Shown one piece after another: positions 52,381 to 64,000 of a stretch of 64,000 nucleotides of DNA (positions are counted from its first letter, which is position 1; each line of letters starts with the position of its first letter). The position numbers and the translations under genes are program-made. A model generated the notes under the pieces. It did not search any database. It was not told the origin of the DNA and was given only the letters and a program-made list of their open reading frames with translations. This DNA is from Paucimonas sp. (lineage in GTDB: Bacteria > Pseudomonadota > Gammaproteobacteria > Pseudomonadales > Pseudomonadaceae). The stretch spans positions 53,912-117,911 of the forward strand of contig JAIRVG010000044.1 in assembly GCA_031253995.1 (NCBI GenBank), read 5' to 3'.

Positions 52381-53682
52381 TCAGGCGATTGCTTCATGGC
52401 CCCCGGCGTTGGCTGCCGGTTTTGCGGCCGGTGTTGCGACCACTTCCTTCGCCACCTTCCACACCAGCACCGCAGCCACCACATCGAACGCCGCCAGCAC
52501 CACGAACAGCGGGCTGTAGCCGATCTGCGTGACGAGGATACCGAAGGCCAGGGTGAACACGGTCGCCCCGAGATACCCGCACATGCCGCCCATGCCGGTG
52601 GCGGTGGCGACCTGGTCGCGGGTGAACGAGTCGGAGGTGATCGAATACAGCGCGCCGGACAGGGTCTGGTGGGCGAAGCCGCCGATGCACAGCAGCAGGA
52701 TCGCGGTGTACGGACTTTCCACCAGGCCGATGCAGGCCGGGCCGATCATGCAGCTGGCGCCGAACAGCAGGACCAGCTTGCGCGAGGTGAACAGCGACAC
52801 CTTGAAGTGACGATGGAAGAACGGGCTCAGGTAGCCGCCGAGCACGCAGCCGATGTCGGCGGCCAGGAACGGCAGCCAGGCGAACATCGCCACTTCCTTG
52901 ATGTTCATGTGCCGTTCGGTCATCAGGTACAGCGGGATCCAGGCGTTGAAGGTCTGCCAGGCCGGCTCGGAAAGGATGCGCGCCGAGGCGATCGCGTAGA
53001 AATTGCGGGTCTTGAAGATCTTTTTCCAGGCGCCTTTCTCGCGTTTTTCCTGTTTGAAGTGGGCTTCCTGGCCGGACAGGATGTGCTCGCGTTCTTCATC
53101 GCTCAGGCGTTTCTGGTCGCGCGGGTGCTTGTACAGCCACATCCACAGCAGGGTCCAGACGATGCCCGCCACCCCGACCAGGACAAACGCCAGTTGCCAG
53201 CCGCTGTGCAGGATCGCCCACACCACCAGGGGCGGAGCGAGCAGGGCGCCGAACGACGAACCGATGTTGAACCAGCCGATCGCGACCGAGCGTTCCTTGG
53301 CCGGGAACCACTCGGTGGTGGCCTTGACCCCGGCAGGCAGGCCGGCGGCTTCGGTCATCCCCAACAGCCCGCGCATGAACGCCAGGCTTTGCCAACCCGT
53401 CGCCATGGCGGCGCCAGCGCAGGCGGCCGACCAGGCCAGGGCGAACACGGCGAAGCCCATCTTGGTGCCAATGAAGTCGATCAGCCAGCCGGCGATGGGC
53501 TGCATCAGCGCATAGCAGAACTGCCAGGCGGCGACGATCTTGGCGTATTGCTCGGTGGTGATGGAAAGGTCGGTCATCAGGGTGGGGGCAGCCACCGAGA
53601 GGGTGTTGCGGGCGAGGTAGTTGACGACGAGCCCAGCCGTGACAAGGCTGACCATCCACCAACGGATGCCTTTTATTTTCAT
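52381..53682 (-). CDS. MFS hexuronate/aldarate transporter (ExuT/GudP type)
   Basis: A 433-residue twelve-span major facilitator of the anion:cation symporter family. RWWMVSLVTAGLVVNYLARNTLSVAAPTL cannot be mistaken; cited in part, VNYLARNTLSVAAP (about 22-35), GTKMGFAVFALAWSAA, and GMTEAAGLPAGVKATTEWFP (about 114-133) are its signatures. It should import hexuronate, glucarate or galactarate. It has its own promoter carrying the cluster's operator. Confidence 0.9.
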   Translation of the reverse strand: MKIKGIRWWMVSLVTAGLVVNYLARNTLSVAAPTLMTDLSITTEQYAKIVAAWQFCYALMQPIAGWLIDFIGTKMGFAVFALAWSAACAGAAMATGWQSLAFMRGLLGMTEAAGLPAGVKATTEWFPAKERSVAIGWFNIGSSFGALLAPPLVVWAILHSGWQLAFVLVGVAGIVWTLLWMWLYKHPRDQKRLSDEEREHILSGQEAHFKQEKREKGAWKKIFKTRNFYAIASARILSEPAWQTFNAWIPLYLMTERHMNIKEVAMFAWLPFLAADIGCVLGGYLSPFFHRHFKVSLFTSRKLVLLFGASCMIGPACIGLVESPYTAILLLCIGGFAHQTLSGALYSITSDSFTRDQVATATGMGGMCGYLGATVFTLAFGILVTQIGYSPLFVVLAAFDVVAAVLVWKVAKEVVATPAAKPAANAGGHEAIA

Positions 53683-53784
53683 GGATCACCTGGAGTTATT
53701 TTTAGAGGTGCGAATGCTTGTCCCGGCGCTGGCAGAGCGATTTGAGACAAATTGTTTCAAGGCAAGGATGGCATGTTGTGTGTC

Positions 53785-53794
53785 GTCGTACAAC
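53785..53794. promoter_or_regulatory. GntR/FadR-type operator, MFS promoter
   Basis: GTCGTACAAC; read on the minus strand it is GTTGTACGAC, identical to the porin site. With its flanks (TTGTGTG-N-CGTCGTACAAC) it matches the porin site over about 20 bp. Confidence 0.68.
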
Positions 53795-53902
53795 ATTATT
53801 TCGGTATGAGCTTCCTTTGTTCAGAATAGGAGTGGAATAAGCCGCGTTTTCTGAGCGGTTAAAGCGGTGTGGTTGCTTGGTTACTATGGGCGACAAGATA
53901 TC

Positions 53903-53912
53903 GTTGTACGAT
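53903..53912. promoter_or_regulatory. Second, weaker operator-like site
   Basis: GTTGTACGAT matches the porin operator at 9 of 10 positions, 110 bp upstream of the MFS promoter site. It could allow DNA looping, or serve a transcript leaving rightward. Confidence 0.45.
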
Positions 53913-54144
53913 CTCTTGATTCGATTGACACAATTTGTATGAAAGCCAGGAAGGGCTTGGCGGGACGCATGCTGGCGGGGCCGGGTCGGCGGGAGGAATT
54001 AGCTCTGTGCGTGCTTTACCCGAAGAGCCGTCATAAAGCTGTCATTTCCCTGGGTGGTTAGACCGCTACATTTTCCTGTGCTTAGCTGTTGATGGCCAGC
54101 TGCCTTGATGGCAAGGCGGCGACAATAGCCAAAGGATGAACAGC

Positions 54145-54357
54145 ATGTCATGTACACATGCAGGGAATAGCTACTCCGAGGGAGCTCTTATCTGTGCTAA
54201 CGGCAGAGAGCTGAGATGCAGCGGAGGGGCTTGGCAGGAAACGGGATATCTGTGTCGCCCTAATACCAGTGGCACTGGTTATGAGACGTTTTCGGACGAC
54301 GGTCGCCCGCTTGCAGATGAGTCATCGAAAGTCGATCCGCATCAGCCTCGATCCTGA
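54145..54357 (+). CDS. Small cysteine-containing protein
   Basis: A 70-residue protein with SYSEGALICANGRELRC and GGAWQETGYLC; four cysteines in the first 40 residues suggest a small disulphide- or metal-bound fold. AAAGGA eight bases before 54145 decides the start over an ATG at 54136. It recalls DUF1496-type proteins (YSEGA...C), but this is a weak similarity. It lies on the opposite strand from ssrA, ending 75 bp before it. Confidence 0.6.
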   Translation: MSCTHAGNSYSEGALICANGRELRCSGGAWQETGYLCRPNTSGTGYETFSDDGRPLADESSKVDPHQPRS

Positions 54358-54396
54358 CGGAGGGCTTCTCTTGCAAAACAGCCCATTCAGGCACAA

Positions 54397-54422
54397 AAAA
54401 AGACGTCCGTGGACGTCTTTTT
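54397..54422 (-). terminator. Intrinsic terminator of ssrA
   Basis: AAAAAGACGTCC-GT-GGACGTCTTTTT: a perfect stem followed by Us on the minus strand, 10 bp past the tmRNA 3' end. Symmetric, so it could also stop + strand transcription. Confidence 0.88.
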
Positions 54423-54431
54423 CTGTTTGTT

Positions 54432-54823
54432 TGGTGGAACCGGGGGGATTTGAACCCCCGTCCGCCAGTACTCCGCTGTCGGTACTACATGCTTAGCCGT
54501 GTCTATTGAGTTAATCCGCAGCCGCCCGACGGGCAGGGTGCTTTGGACGAGTTGTGTAAGTTTTAGCCGCTTCGTCCACAACGTACTGCACGGCGATCCT
54601 GTTCTGTATGACAATCATTTCGGGTTTACAGGCATCCCCTGATGATTGCTGGAGCCGAAGCTACCAGAAGGGCGGGCTCGGCTGCTTACGCAGCGAGAGC
54701 GTAACCCTCGAAGGTTTCGTCATTGGCAACTATAGAAAGTTGCAACAGTGGATTTACGAGTTCTGTTACCAACTCGGCATGCACCTAGAGTTTCGTGACC
54801 GGCGTCGAATCCTAATCGGCCCC
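54432..54823 (-). ncRNA. ssrA: tmRNA (ssrA)
   Basis: About 392 nt. The 5' end GGGGCCGATTAGGATTCGAC (from 54823) and the 3' end CCCCGGTTCCACCA (to 54432) form the tRNA-like domain with encoded CCA. The tag-coding part, read from about 54728, gives ANDETFEGYALAA then TAA, a typical proteolysis tag ending ALAA. With SmpB, encoded about 7.5 kb away, it rescues stalled ribosomes. No integrase or attachment duplicate near its 3' end. Confidence 0.97.
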
Positions 54824-54916
54824 ATTTTCAACGCTAAGCTGGCGCTTTCTCAAGCGCGTAGGGCGGAGTATACGCCATCATCCGGGCGACGTACACCATC
54901 GCCCGGACGCTCTGGC

Positions 54917-55195
54917 TCACTCGCTGCCACCACCCTTGGTGGTGTTCTGCAGGTCTTGCAGTGCCTTGGTGGTGAGGGCGATGCAGTCCTTGTCGTTGCC
55001 GGCGGTTTTCGCGGCCCGCGCATCGGCGGCCTGCTCCTTGACCGAGTTGACCAGGTCTTCGGAAGTGGCGCCGAGACTGGCCAGCTGATCGTCGATCTTC
55101 TGCAGGTTGGCGGTGCACAGGTCATCCGCCGCGAACACAGGGGAGGCAAGCAATGTGGCGGCCATGAACAGTCCGGTAATCGCAGTACGCTTCAT
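54917..55195 (-). CDS. Small secreted protein
   Basis: A 92-residue protein with a signal peptide (MKRTAITGLFMAATLLASPVFA, cleaved about residue 22) and a mature helical domain of about 70 residues with two cysteines (DDLC and DKDC), which could form one disulphide. I do not recognise the family. The ATG at 55195 has a GGAGA site upstream. It lies between ssrA and the lactate operon and may be transcribed alone. Confidence 0.8.
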   Translation of the reverse strand: MKRTAITGLFMAATLLASPVFAADDLCTANLQKIDDQLASLGATSEDLVNSVKEQAADARAAKTAGNDKDCIALTTKALQDLQNTTKGGGSE

Positions 55196-55327
55196 GTGAA
55201 TCTCCTTGGCTGAAAGAGTGGCCCGGGGAAGCGTCGGGCCTGAAGGGTGGACTGCGCCATTCGCCAGGGAGTTCAGAGGAATATCGTGACCGGTTGGCTT
55301 GTTTCCCAACCGGTCGTCGGACGTGTC

Positions 55328-58138
<2,811 letters not shown>

Positions 58139-58216
58139 GCAGTCTCCTCGCGGGGCCACGGCGTCTGGCGCGCCGCGTGCCCCGGTCAATCAGGCGGTAG
58201 GGTGAGGCGGGCGCGC

Positions 58217-59362
58217 TCAGGCGCCCAGTTCGCGGACCAGCGAGTCGCGGGTGATCTCGCTGATCGACTTGGCACCGGTTAGCACCATGGCCACGCGCAT
58301 TTCCTTCTCGAACAGCTCCAGCAGGTTCTTCACCCCGGCTTCGCCGTGGGTGGCCAGGGCGTAGAGGAAGGCGCGGCCGATCAGCACGGTGTCGGCGCCG
58401 AGGGCAATCATGCGCACCACGTCCAGGCCGCTGCGGATGCCGGAGTCGGCGAGGATCTTCAGGTCGCCCTTCACCGCGTCGGCGATGGCGGGCAGGGCGC
58501 GGGCGCTGGACAGCACGCCGTCGAGCTGGCGGCCGCCGTGGTTGGAGACGACGATGCCGTCGGCGCCGAATTTCACCGCGTCCTTGGCATCCTCGGGGTC
58601 GAGGATGCCCTTGATGACCATCGGGCCATCCCAGAATTCACGAATCCACTCCAGGTCTTTCCAGGAGATGGACGGGTCGAAGTTGGCTCCCAGCCAGCCG
58701 ATGTAGTCGGCCAGGCCGGTGGGGTTGCCACGGTATTTGGAAATGTTGCCAAGGTCGTGGGGGCGGCCCAGCAGGCCGACGTCCAGGGCCCATTGCGGGT
58801 GGGTCATGGCTTGCCAGACGCGACGCAGCGGCGCGTTCGGGCCGCTCATGCCGGAGTGGGCGTCGCGGTAGCGGGCGCCGGGGACCGGCATGTCGACGGT
58901 GAACACCAGGGTGGTGACACCGGCGGCCTTGGCCCGTTCCAGGGCATTGCGCATGAAGCCGCGGTCCTTCAGGACGTAGAGCTGGAACCACATCGGCCGG
59001 TCGATGGCCGGCGCGACTTCCTCGATCGGGCACACCGACACCGTGGACATGGTGAAGGGAATGCCTTTCGCCGCCGCCGCACGCGCGGCCTGCACTTCGC
59101 CGCGCCGGGCGTACATGCCGGTGAGGCCGACCGGGGCCAGGGCCACGGGCATGCTCAGCTTCTCGTTGAACAACTGCGTTTCGAGACTCAGCTCGGACAT
59201 GTTCTTCAGCACGCGCTGGCGCAGGGCGATGCCGGCCAGGTCTTCGACGTTGTGACGAAGGGTGTGCTCGGCGTAGGCGCCACCGTCGGCGTAGTGGAAC
59301 AGGAACGGCGGCAGCTTGCGTTGGGCCGCGGCGCGATAGTCGGTGGAGGCAGAAATGATCAT
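58217..59362 (-). CDS. lldD: L-lactate dehydrogenase (FMN, quinone-linked)
   Basis: A 381-residue FMN-dependent alpha-hydroxy-acid dehydrogenase oxidising L-lactate to pyruvate. [20 protein letters not shown] at the N-terminus, [29 protein letters not shown] (catalytic His), and [19 protein letters not shown] are LldD hallmarks. The length is identical to E. coli LldD within one residue. Between lldP and dld. Confidence 0.96.
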   Translation of the reverse strand: MIISASTDYRAAAQRKLPPFLFHYADGGAYAEHTLRHNVEDLAGIALRQRVLKNMSELSLETQLFNEKLSMPVALAPVGLTGMYARRGEVQAARAAAAKGIPFTMSTVSVCPIEEVAPAIDRPMWFQLYVLKDRGFMRNALERAKAAGVTTLVFTVDMPVPGARYRDAHSGMSGPNAPLRRVWQAMTHPQWALDVGLLGRPHDLGNISKYRGNPTGLADYIGWLGANFDPSISWKDLEWIREFWDGPMVIKGILDPEDAKDAVKFGADGIVVSNHGGRQLDGVLSSARALPAIADAVKGDLKILADSGIRSGLDVVRMIALGADTVLIGRAFLYALATHGEAGVKNLLELFEKEMRVAMVLTGAKSISEITRDSLVRELGA

Positions 59363-59433
59363 GGGATCTCGCAACTATTTGTGTGAGAAGGCAACTGCCG
59401 GGCGCTTGGGAAAAGCGCCCGGCCCCTGTCACT

Positions 59434-61098
59434 TTAGTGAACCAGCATGCCGGTCAGCCAATACGCCTGGATCAGGGTGATCAGGCCGACGATGGTGGCG
59501 AAGAACAGGCTGTGCTTGAGGGTGAAGCGGAACAGGTCCGATTCCTTGCCGACCAGGCCGGTGGCGGCGCAGGCCACGGCGATGGATTGTGGCGAGATCA
59601 TCTTGCCGGTCACGCCGCCGCTGGTGTTGGCCGCGACCAGCAGGGTGTCGTTGACCCCGATCTGGTGGGCGGTGGTGGCCTGCAGCGAGCTGAACAGGGC
59701 GTTGGACGAGGTGTCCGAACCGGTCAGGAACACGCCCAGCCAGCCGAGGAACGGCGAGAAGAACGGGAACGCGGCGCCGGTGCCGGCCAGGACCAGGGCC
59801 ATGGTCGAGGACATGCCCGAGTAGTTGGTGACGAAGGCGAAGGCCAGGACCATGCCGATGGACAGGATCGGCCAGCGCAGCTCGTAGAAGGTCTCCTTCA
59901 AAGTGGTCAGACCAGTTTTGAAGTTGATCTTCAGGACCACCATCGAGATCAGCGCGGACAGGAAGATCGCGGTGCCGGTGGCGGAAATCGGGTCGAGCTT
60001 GAACACCGCCGGGATCGGCGTCGGGTTGGCGACGATCGGTGCGGTCTTGATCACCAGCTGGTCCAGGTGCGGGATGGCGAAGTTGAATACCCAGTTGTAC
60101 ATGGCGCCGCCGCTGGCGAAGGCTGCCTTGAACGGTTTCAGGGTCCAGATGGTGACCAGCACGGTAAGGATCAGGAACGGCGACCAGGCCTTGAAGATCT
60201 CGCCCAGGCTGTACGGGGTCGGCTGGCTGCCACCCTTGACCACGGCGGCGCCGACGCTGGCGGTAGCGGTGGTGAAGGAGTTCTTCGGCTGCCAGACCTT
60301 GAGGAACAGGGTCAGGGAAATCAGCGAGGCCAGGGCCGAGGTGATGTCCGGCAGCTCAGGGCCGATGAAGTTCGAAGTGAAGTACTGGGTGACGGCGAAG
60401 CTCAGGCCGGCGACCAGGGCGGCAGGCCAGGTCTCCTTCACGCCTTTCAGGCCGTCCATCATGAACACCAGCCAGAATGGCACGAACAGCGACAGCAGTG
60501 GCAGTTGGCGACCGGTCATGGCGCCGATGTGGAAGGCGTCGATGCCGGTGACCTGGCCGGCCACGATGATCGGGATGCCCAGGGCGCCGAAGGCCACCGG
60601 CGCGGTGTTGGCGATCAGGCACAGGCCGGCGGCGTACAGCGGGTTGAAGCCGAGGCCGACGAGCAGGGCGGCGGTAATGGCAACCGGCGCACCGAAACCG
60701 GCCGCACCTTCCAGGAAGGCGCCGAAGCAGAAGCCGATCAGCAGGACCTGCAGGCGCTGGTCATCGGTGATCGACAGCACCGAGCTGCGGATCACTTCGA
60801 ACTGGCCGCTCTTGACCGTCAGTTTGTAGAGGAACACCGCGGCGACGATGATCCAGGCGATGGGCCACAGACCATAGGCAAAACCGTAGCCGGCAGCGGC
60901 GAACGCCATGTCGGCAGGCATCTGGAAAGCGAAGATCGCCACCAGGATCGACAGGGCCAGGGTGATGCTGCCCGCGATATGTCCCTTCATGCGGAACACG
61001 GCCAGCGCCAGGAAGAAGAACACGATTGGAATGACCGCCGCCAGCGCGGACAGGCCGAGACTACCAAGCGGACTATAGAGTTGTTGCCAGGTTTGCAT
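59434..61098 (-). CDS. lldP: L-lactate permease
   Basis: A 554-residue LctP-family permease with about twelve or more spans; [29 protein letters not shown] (about 155-183; cited in part [17 protein letters not shown]) and [19 protein letters not shown] near the C-terminus are family signatures. First gene of lldP-lldD-dld; the LldR-like operator lies 46 bp upstream. Confidence 0.95.
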   Translation of the reverse strand: MQTWQQLYSPLGSLGLSALAAVIPIVFFFLALAVFRMKGHIAGSITLALSILVAIFAFQMPADMAFAAAGYGFAYGLWPIAWIIVAAVFLYKLTVKSGQFEVIRSSVLSITDDQRLQVLLIGFCFGAFLEGAAGFGAPVAITAALLVGLGFNPLYAAGLCLIANTAPVAFGALGIPIIVAGQVTGIDAFHIGAMTGRQLPLLSLFVPFWLVFMMDGLKGVKETWPAALVAGLSFAVTQYFTSNFIGPELPDITSALASLISLTLFLKVWQPKNSFTTATASVGAAVVKGGSQPTPYSLGEIFKAWSPFLILTVLVTIWTLKPFKAAFASGGAMYNWVFNFAIPHLDQLVIKTAPIVANPTPIPAVFKLDPISATGTAIFLSALISMVVLKINFKTGLTTLKETFYELRWPILSIGMVLAFAFVTNYSGMSSTMALVLAGTGAAFPFFSPFLGWLGVFLTGSDTSSNALFSSLQATTAHQIGVNDTLLVAANTSGGVTGKMISPQSIAVACAATGLVGKESDLFRFTLKHSLFFATIVGLITLIQAYWLTGMLVH

Positions 61099-61143
61099 GT
61101 GGGATGGCCCCTAATTGTTGTTGGTAAGGCACTGGCATTGGTT

Positions 61144-61160
61144 AATTGGTAATACCAATT
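61144..61160. promoter_or_regulatory. LldR-like operator
   Basis: AATTGGTAATACCAATT is a perfect 17-bp palindrome between the divergent lldP and lldR. It has the AATTGG...CCAATT form of known LldR operators and fits FadR-type TTGGT-N-ACCAA recognition. Confidence 0.85.
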
Positions 61161-61352
61161 TACAATGTCGAGGCGCTAGGTTAAAAGCCTCGTTGTGGGT
61201 GTGTCAATTTGTCCCCGCAAAACTTTCGTCGAAGGACGTAGGAAGGCGCTGACTGAGTGGTAAGGAAACTTGCCAACTGATGGGTGTGGCGAAGGGCTGG
61301 ATGCGCCAGAATAGGCGGCCCCGAACTGACTCGGGATTGTGGAGAGCACGTG

Positions 61353-62120
61353 ATGGTTTTCGATCAGGTCCGCCAGCGCCGTTTGTCCGACGATATCGTC
61401 GAGCGGCTGGAAGGGATGATTCTTGAGGGTACCTTGACCGCCGGCGAGCGGTTGCCGGCGGAGCGGGTGCTGGCCGAACAGTTCGGGGTTTCCCGACCGT
61501 CGCTGCGCGAGGCGATCCAGAAACTCGTGGCCAAGGGCATGCTGGTCAGTCGCCAGGGTGGCGGCAACTATGTGGTTGAGTCGCTGGGCACGACCTTCAG
61601 CGATCCCTTGCTGCAACTGCTCGAAAGCAATCCTGAGGCCCAGCGCGACCTGCTGGAGTTTCGCCATACCCTGGAAGCGTCATGCGCCTACTACGCGGCG
61701 ATGCGCGCCACCGATGTCGATCGCGAGCGGCTCAAGGCGGCGTTCGATACCTTGCAGGACTGCTACACCCGCAGCGACGAGGTGAGCCGGGCCGAGGAGG
61801 GCGCCGCCGATGCGCGGTTCCATCTGGCGATCGCCGAGGCCAGCCATAACGCGGTGTTGCTGCATACCATCCGCGGACTGTTCGACCTGCTCAAGCGCAA
61901 TGTGGTGACCAACATTGGCGGCATGTACAAGCAGCGTGCGGAAACCCGCGACATGCTGATCAGCCAGCACCGCGACCTGTACCTGGCAATCGTCGAAGGG
62001 CGTGCGCAGGATGCGCGTGAGGTGTCGAGCCGGCACATTCTGTATGTGCAGGAGGTGTTGGAGGAGGTGCGGCAGGAGGTGCAGCGGGTGGCGCGGGCGG
62101 AGCGGCGCAAGGGGCGCTGA
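61353..62120 (+). CDS. lldR: Lactate-responsive GntR/FadR-family regulator
   Basis: A 255-residue FadR-type regulator. The winged helix (RLSDDIVERLEGMILEG, LPAERVLAEQFGVSRPSLREA, QGGGNYV, about 10-75) is followed by a FCD ligand domain (LLEFRHTLEASCAYYAA, FHLAIAEASHNAVLLHTI), whose His/Asp residues bind metal and lactate. Divergent from lldP with the palindromic operator between. ATG at 61353; a GTG one codon upstream is also possible. Confidence 0.93.
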   Translation: MVFDQVRQRRLSDDIVERLEGMILEGTLTAGERLPAERVLAEQFGVSRPSLREAIQKLVAKGMLVSRQGGGNYVVESLGTTFSDPLLQLLESNPEAQRDLLEFRHTLEASCAYYAAMRATDVDRERLKAAFDTLQDCYTRSDEVSRAEEGAADARFHLAIAEASHNAVLLHTIRGLFDLLKRNVVTNIGGMYKQRAETRDMLISQHRDLYLAIVEGRAQDAREVSSRHILYVQEVLEEVRQEVQRVARAERRKGR

Positions 62121-62135
62121 CTTTGTGTTGTTGCT

Positions 62136-62224
62136 GATGGCCTCATCGCTGGCAAGCCAGCTCCCACAGTGACCGCGTGCGCCGCCGAACCTGTGGGAGC
62201 TGGCTTGCCAGCGATAGGGCCATC
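62136..62224. repeat. REP pair (inverted)
   Basis: 62136-62169 (CATCGCTGGCAAGCCAGCTC) and 62191-62224 (GAGCTGGCTTGCCAGCGATA), between the convergent lldR and smpB. Confidence 0.85.
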
Positions 62225-62239
62225 AGGGGCCCCGAAGAA

Positions 62240-62722
62240 CTAGTCTTCCCGCCCCTTGTTGCGCACCGCACGCTGCAGCTCGCGATCGGAATCCCGCTCG
62301 CGCTGGGTATCGCGCTTGTCGTATTCCTTCTTGCCCTTGCCCAGGGCAATCTCGCACTTGATCAAGTGCTTGCTCCAGTACATGGACAACGCGACGCAGG
62401 TATAACCCTTCTGCTGCACGCCAACGAACAGACGCTCCAGCTCGCGGCGGTTGAGCAGCAGCTTGCGGGTGCGGGTCGGGTCGGCGATGACGTGGGTACT
62501 GGCGGTCGTCAGCGGGGTGATGTGGCTGCCCATCAGCCAGGCTTCACCGTCCTTGAGCAGCACGTAGCTGTCTACCAGGTGAGCCTTGCCGGCACGCAGG
62601 CTTTTTACTTCCCAACCGGACAGGACCAGTCCGGCCTCGAATTTGTGTTCGATGAAGTAATCGTGTCGCGCTTTCTTGTTCTGCGCGATGGTCCCTGTCG
62701 GATGTTTCTTTTGTTTGGCCAT
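62240..62722 (-). CDS. smpB: SsrA-binding protein
   Basis: A 160-residue SmpB with the family features: [20 protein letters not shown] (about 15-34), [19 protein letters not shown] (about 36-54), [15 protein letters not shown], and a basic unstructured tail ending [10 protein letters not shown]. It binds tmRNA for ribosome rescue. Start at 62722 (MAKQKKHP). Confidence 0.97.
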   Translation of the reverse strand: MAKQKKHPTGTIAQNKKARHDYFIEHKFEAGLVLSGWEVKSLRAGKAHLVDSYVLLKDGEAWLMGSHITPLTTASTHVIADPTRTRKLLLNRRELERLFVGVQQKGYTCVALSMYWSKHLIKCEIALGKGKKEYDKRDTQRERDSDRELQRAVRNKGRED

Positions 62723-62929
62723 AGGGGCGGCATTATAGGCAGTCGTCGCGTCGCCGGCTACGGGGTCCGGTGTGCTTGAGCCATCGGGATGAATCCCGGA
62801 CAATGCGCGGATTCTTGCAATGAAGCTGTTGTCGCTTGCTATGTGGCAATCGGTCAGTTGCTAGGCGTCCTATTCTTTGTTCTAGTGTCGCCGCTTCATT
62901 TTTCACTCGGTTTTGGACATGACGCCTGG

Positions 62930-63364
62930 ATGACTACCCATATTCAACGGTCGGCCCTGCTGCCTTACCCTGCTCAGGCACTTTACGATCTGGTCAATGA
63001 CGTGAAGCGCTATCCGGAATTCTTGCCCTGGTGTTCGGGCAGCACGGTGCTGGAAGAGAGCGAGACCCACATGCGCGCGAAGGTCGAGGTGGCGAAGGGC
63101 GGCATCAGCCAGCATTTCGTTACCAGTAATGTGCTGGTGCCGGGACATTCGATCGAGATGAATCTGGAGGAGGGACCGTTCAGTCAGTTGCACGGCCTCT
63201 GGGTGTTCAAGCCGCTGGGCGACAAGGCCTGCAAGATCAGCCTGGACCTGTCGTTCGAGTATTCCGGCGCGCTGGTGAAGGCGACCTTGGGGCCGCTGTT
63301 CAACCAGGCGGCGAATACCCTGGTCGATGCGTTCTGCCAGCGTGCCAAGCAGCTCAACGGCTGA
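62930..63364 (+). CDS. ratA: RatA/PasT-type START-domain protein (coenzyme Q-binding family)
   Basis: A 144-residue SRPBCC/polyketide-cyclase protein related to RatA and Coq10: HIQRSALLPYPAQALYDLVND at the start, RYPEFLPWCSGSTVLEES, GPFSQLHGLWVFKPLGD, and LVDAFCQRAKQLNG at the end. In E. coli RatA/PasT was described as a ribosome-association toxin; a role in quinone handling is the alternative. The partner rnfH/ratB gene normally just downstream is absent. Confidence 0.92.
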   Translation: MTTHIQRSALLPYPAQALYDLVNDVKRYPEFLPWCSGSTVLEESETHMRAKVEVAKGGISQHFVTSNVLVPGHSIEMNLEEGPFSQLHGLWVFKPLGDKACKISLDLSFEYSGALVKATLGPLFNQAANTLVDAFCQRAKQLNG

Positions 63365-63383
63365 TCCTGGCCTGACGGACACA

Positions 63384-63411
63384 AAAAAGCCCGAACATGT
63401 TCGGGCTTTTT
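63384..63411. terminator. Bidirectional intrinsic terminator
   Basis: A perfect 28-bp palindrome (AAAAAGCCCGAACA / TGTTCGGGCTTTTT) between the convergent ratA and bamE; valid as a terminator on both strands. Confidence 0.93.
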
Positions 63412-63427
63412 ATTGCGTGGTCCGACG

Positions 63428-63952
63428 TTACTCGGTGCGCAGTGGTTCCTGGACCGGGACAGGCATGACTTCGATGGTATCGACGTCGCGCTGGATCTTG
63501 TCTTCCAGCGAACCTGGACGGGCAGGTTTGTCTTGCTTGACCGGCTGAACCTGCTGTTGCTCTGGCTGGCTGACGGAGGTGTCACCGTCGCGGCCGAGAA
63601 TTTCCTGGTCGCGGCTCACGCCTGGCATGAAGTCGCCGGACAGGCTGGCCAGTTGGTCGTTCTCGTTGAAGAAGATGCTGATGCGTTCCTGCTGACGCTC
63701 ACCGCCACCGGGCTGCAGGCTGTACAGATAGTCCCAGCGATTGGTGTGGAAGGTGTCCTGGATCAGTGGGTTGCCCATGATAAACCTTACTTGCCGACGG
63801 GTCATTCCGGGGCGCAATTGGTCTATCATGTCCTGCGTTACGACATTGCCCTGCTGGATGTCGATTTTGTAAACCCCGGGGAACGAGCAACCGGCGAGTG
63901 CGAGCAGTCCCACGAGGGTGAGGCTGGTTAGCAAGAGCTTGGTGTTTTGCAT
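63428..63952 (-). CDS. bamE: Outer-membrane assembly lipoprotein BamE/OmlA
   Basis: A 174-residue lipoprotein with lipobox LALAGC (Cys22). The BamE (SmpA/OmlA) domain covers about residues 29-110: [37 protein letters not shown], and [15 protein letters not shown]. The Gln/Pro-rich tail is longer than in E. coli BamE, as is normal in Pseudomonas OmlA. It supports the BamA complex. By synteny fur should lie just beyond the window, divergent. Confidence 0.95.
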   Translation of the reverse strand: MQNTKLLLTSLTLVGLLALAGCSFPGVYKIDIQQGNVVTQDMIDQLRPGMTRRQVRFIMGNPLIQDTFHTNRWDYLYSLQPGGGERQQERISIFFNENDQLASLSGDFMPGVSRDQEILGRDGDTSVSQPEQQQVQPVKQDKPARPGSLEDKIQRDVDTIEVMPVPVQEPLRTE

Positions 63953-64000
63953 CGGTGGGCGACTTCCACTATCTTGGCTGGACAACGTAAACCCCGATCA

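Larger units (their letters stand above)
53683..54144. promoter_or_regulatory. Promoter region of the MFS gene
   Basis: A 462-bp gap. A minus-strand promoter (-35 TGAACA at 53823-53818, 17-bp spacer, -10 AATAAT at 53800-53795) lies directly before the operator at 53794-53785. A second, weaker operator-like site is at 53903-53912. Nothing recognised in 53920-54130 apart from the ribosome site of the next small gene. Confidence 0.65.

Noticed and set aside
54432..55195. Genomic island or prophage integrated at ssrA
   Set aside because: No integrase, no duplicated 3' ssrA end, and the flanks are ordinary genes (lactate operon, uronate cluster).

Overview
The window is chromosomal DNA of a high-GC gammaproteobacterium, almost certainly a Pseudomonas of the putida/fluorescens type. 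This rests on a Pseudomonas-style ssrA, an OprD-family porin, FecI/FecR/TonB-receptor signalling, many GAGCTGGCTTGCCAGC and GAGCGGGTTTACCCGC REP palindromes, and the order dld-lldD-lldP/lldR-smpB-ratA/bamE. I see no prophage, insertion sequence, CRISPR array, rRNA or tRNA.

Bases 1-10,661 hold a complete-looking N-methylglutamate route for methylamine. gmaS-mgsABC (+ strand) make gamma-glutamylmethylamide and then N-methylglutamate. The opposing operon purU-folD-mgdA-mgdB-mgdC (- strand, cut by the window start) encodes N-methylglutamate dehydrogenase plus the two folate enzymes that take the released C1 unit to formate. An XRE/cupin repressor-like gene lies between them. gmaS has a canonical sigma-54 promoter and an NtrC-like site, and all three control regions share a GGAA-N7-TTCC element, which points to use of methylamine as a nitrogen source.

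Bases 10.7-22 kb are mostly housekeeping and solitary genes: a membrane-anchored EEP hydrolase, a YciC-like membrane protein, a DUF2076-type protein, an NYN RNase next to a DEDD exonuclease, an Lrp regulator beside a YedA-like exporter, RhlE helicase, a flavoprotein, a deacetylase-fold enzyme, a GNAT, TesB and a HAD phosphatase. Bases 22-30 kb carry iron uptake: a FecI/FecR/TonB-receptor signalling set, a quinone oxidoreductase and a second TonB-dependent receptor. Bases 30-43 kb carry a LysE exporter with its Lrp regulator, a BMP-type nucleoside ABC importer operon ending in a 2-oxoglutarate/Fe(II) oxygenase, AzlCD, a LysR regulator, an unusual tyrosine-phosphatase/autotransporter fusion and an AraC regulator. 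A repeat-rich spacer with a small DUF6124-like gene follows (43-44.4 kb).

Bases 44.1-53.9 kb form a hexuronate/aldarate catabolic cluster: OprD porin, uronate dehydrogenase, SMP-30 lactonase, TRAP transporter (DctPQM), EamA permease, aldose-1-epimerase-like protein and an MFS sugar-acid transporter. Three promoters in it carry a GntR/FadR-type operator just downstream of the -10 box; the regulator lies outside the window. Bases 54-64 kb contain ssrA (tmRNA), a small secreted protein, the lactate operon lldP-lldD-dld with divergent lldR and a perfect LldR-like operator, then smpB, ratA and bamE. The rnfH gene usually found between ratA and bamE is missing.
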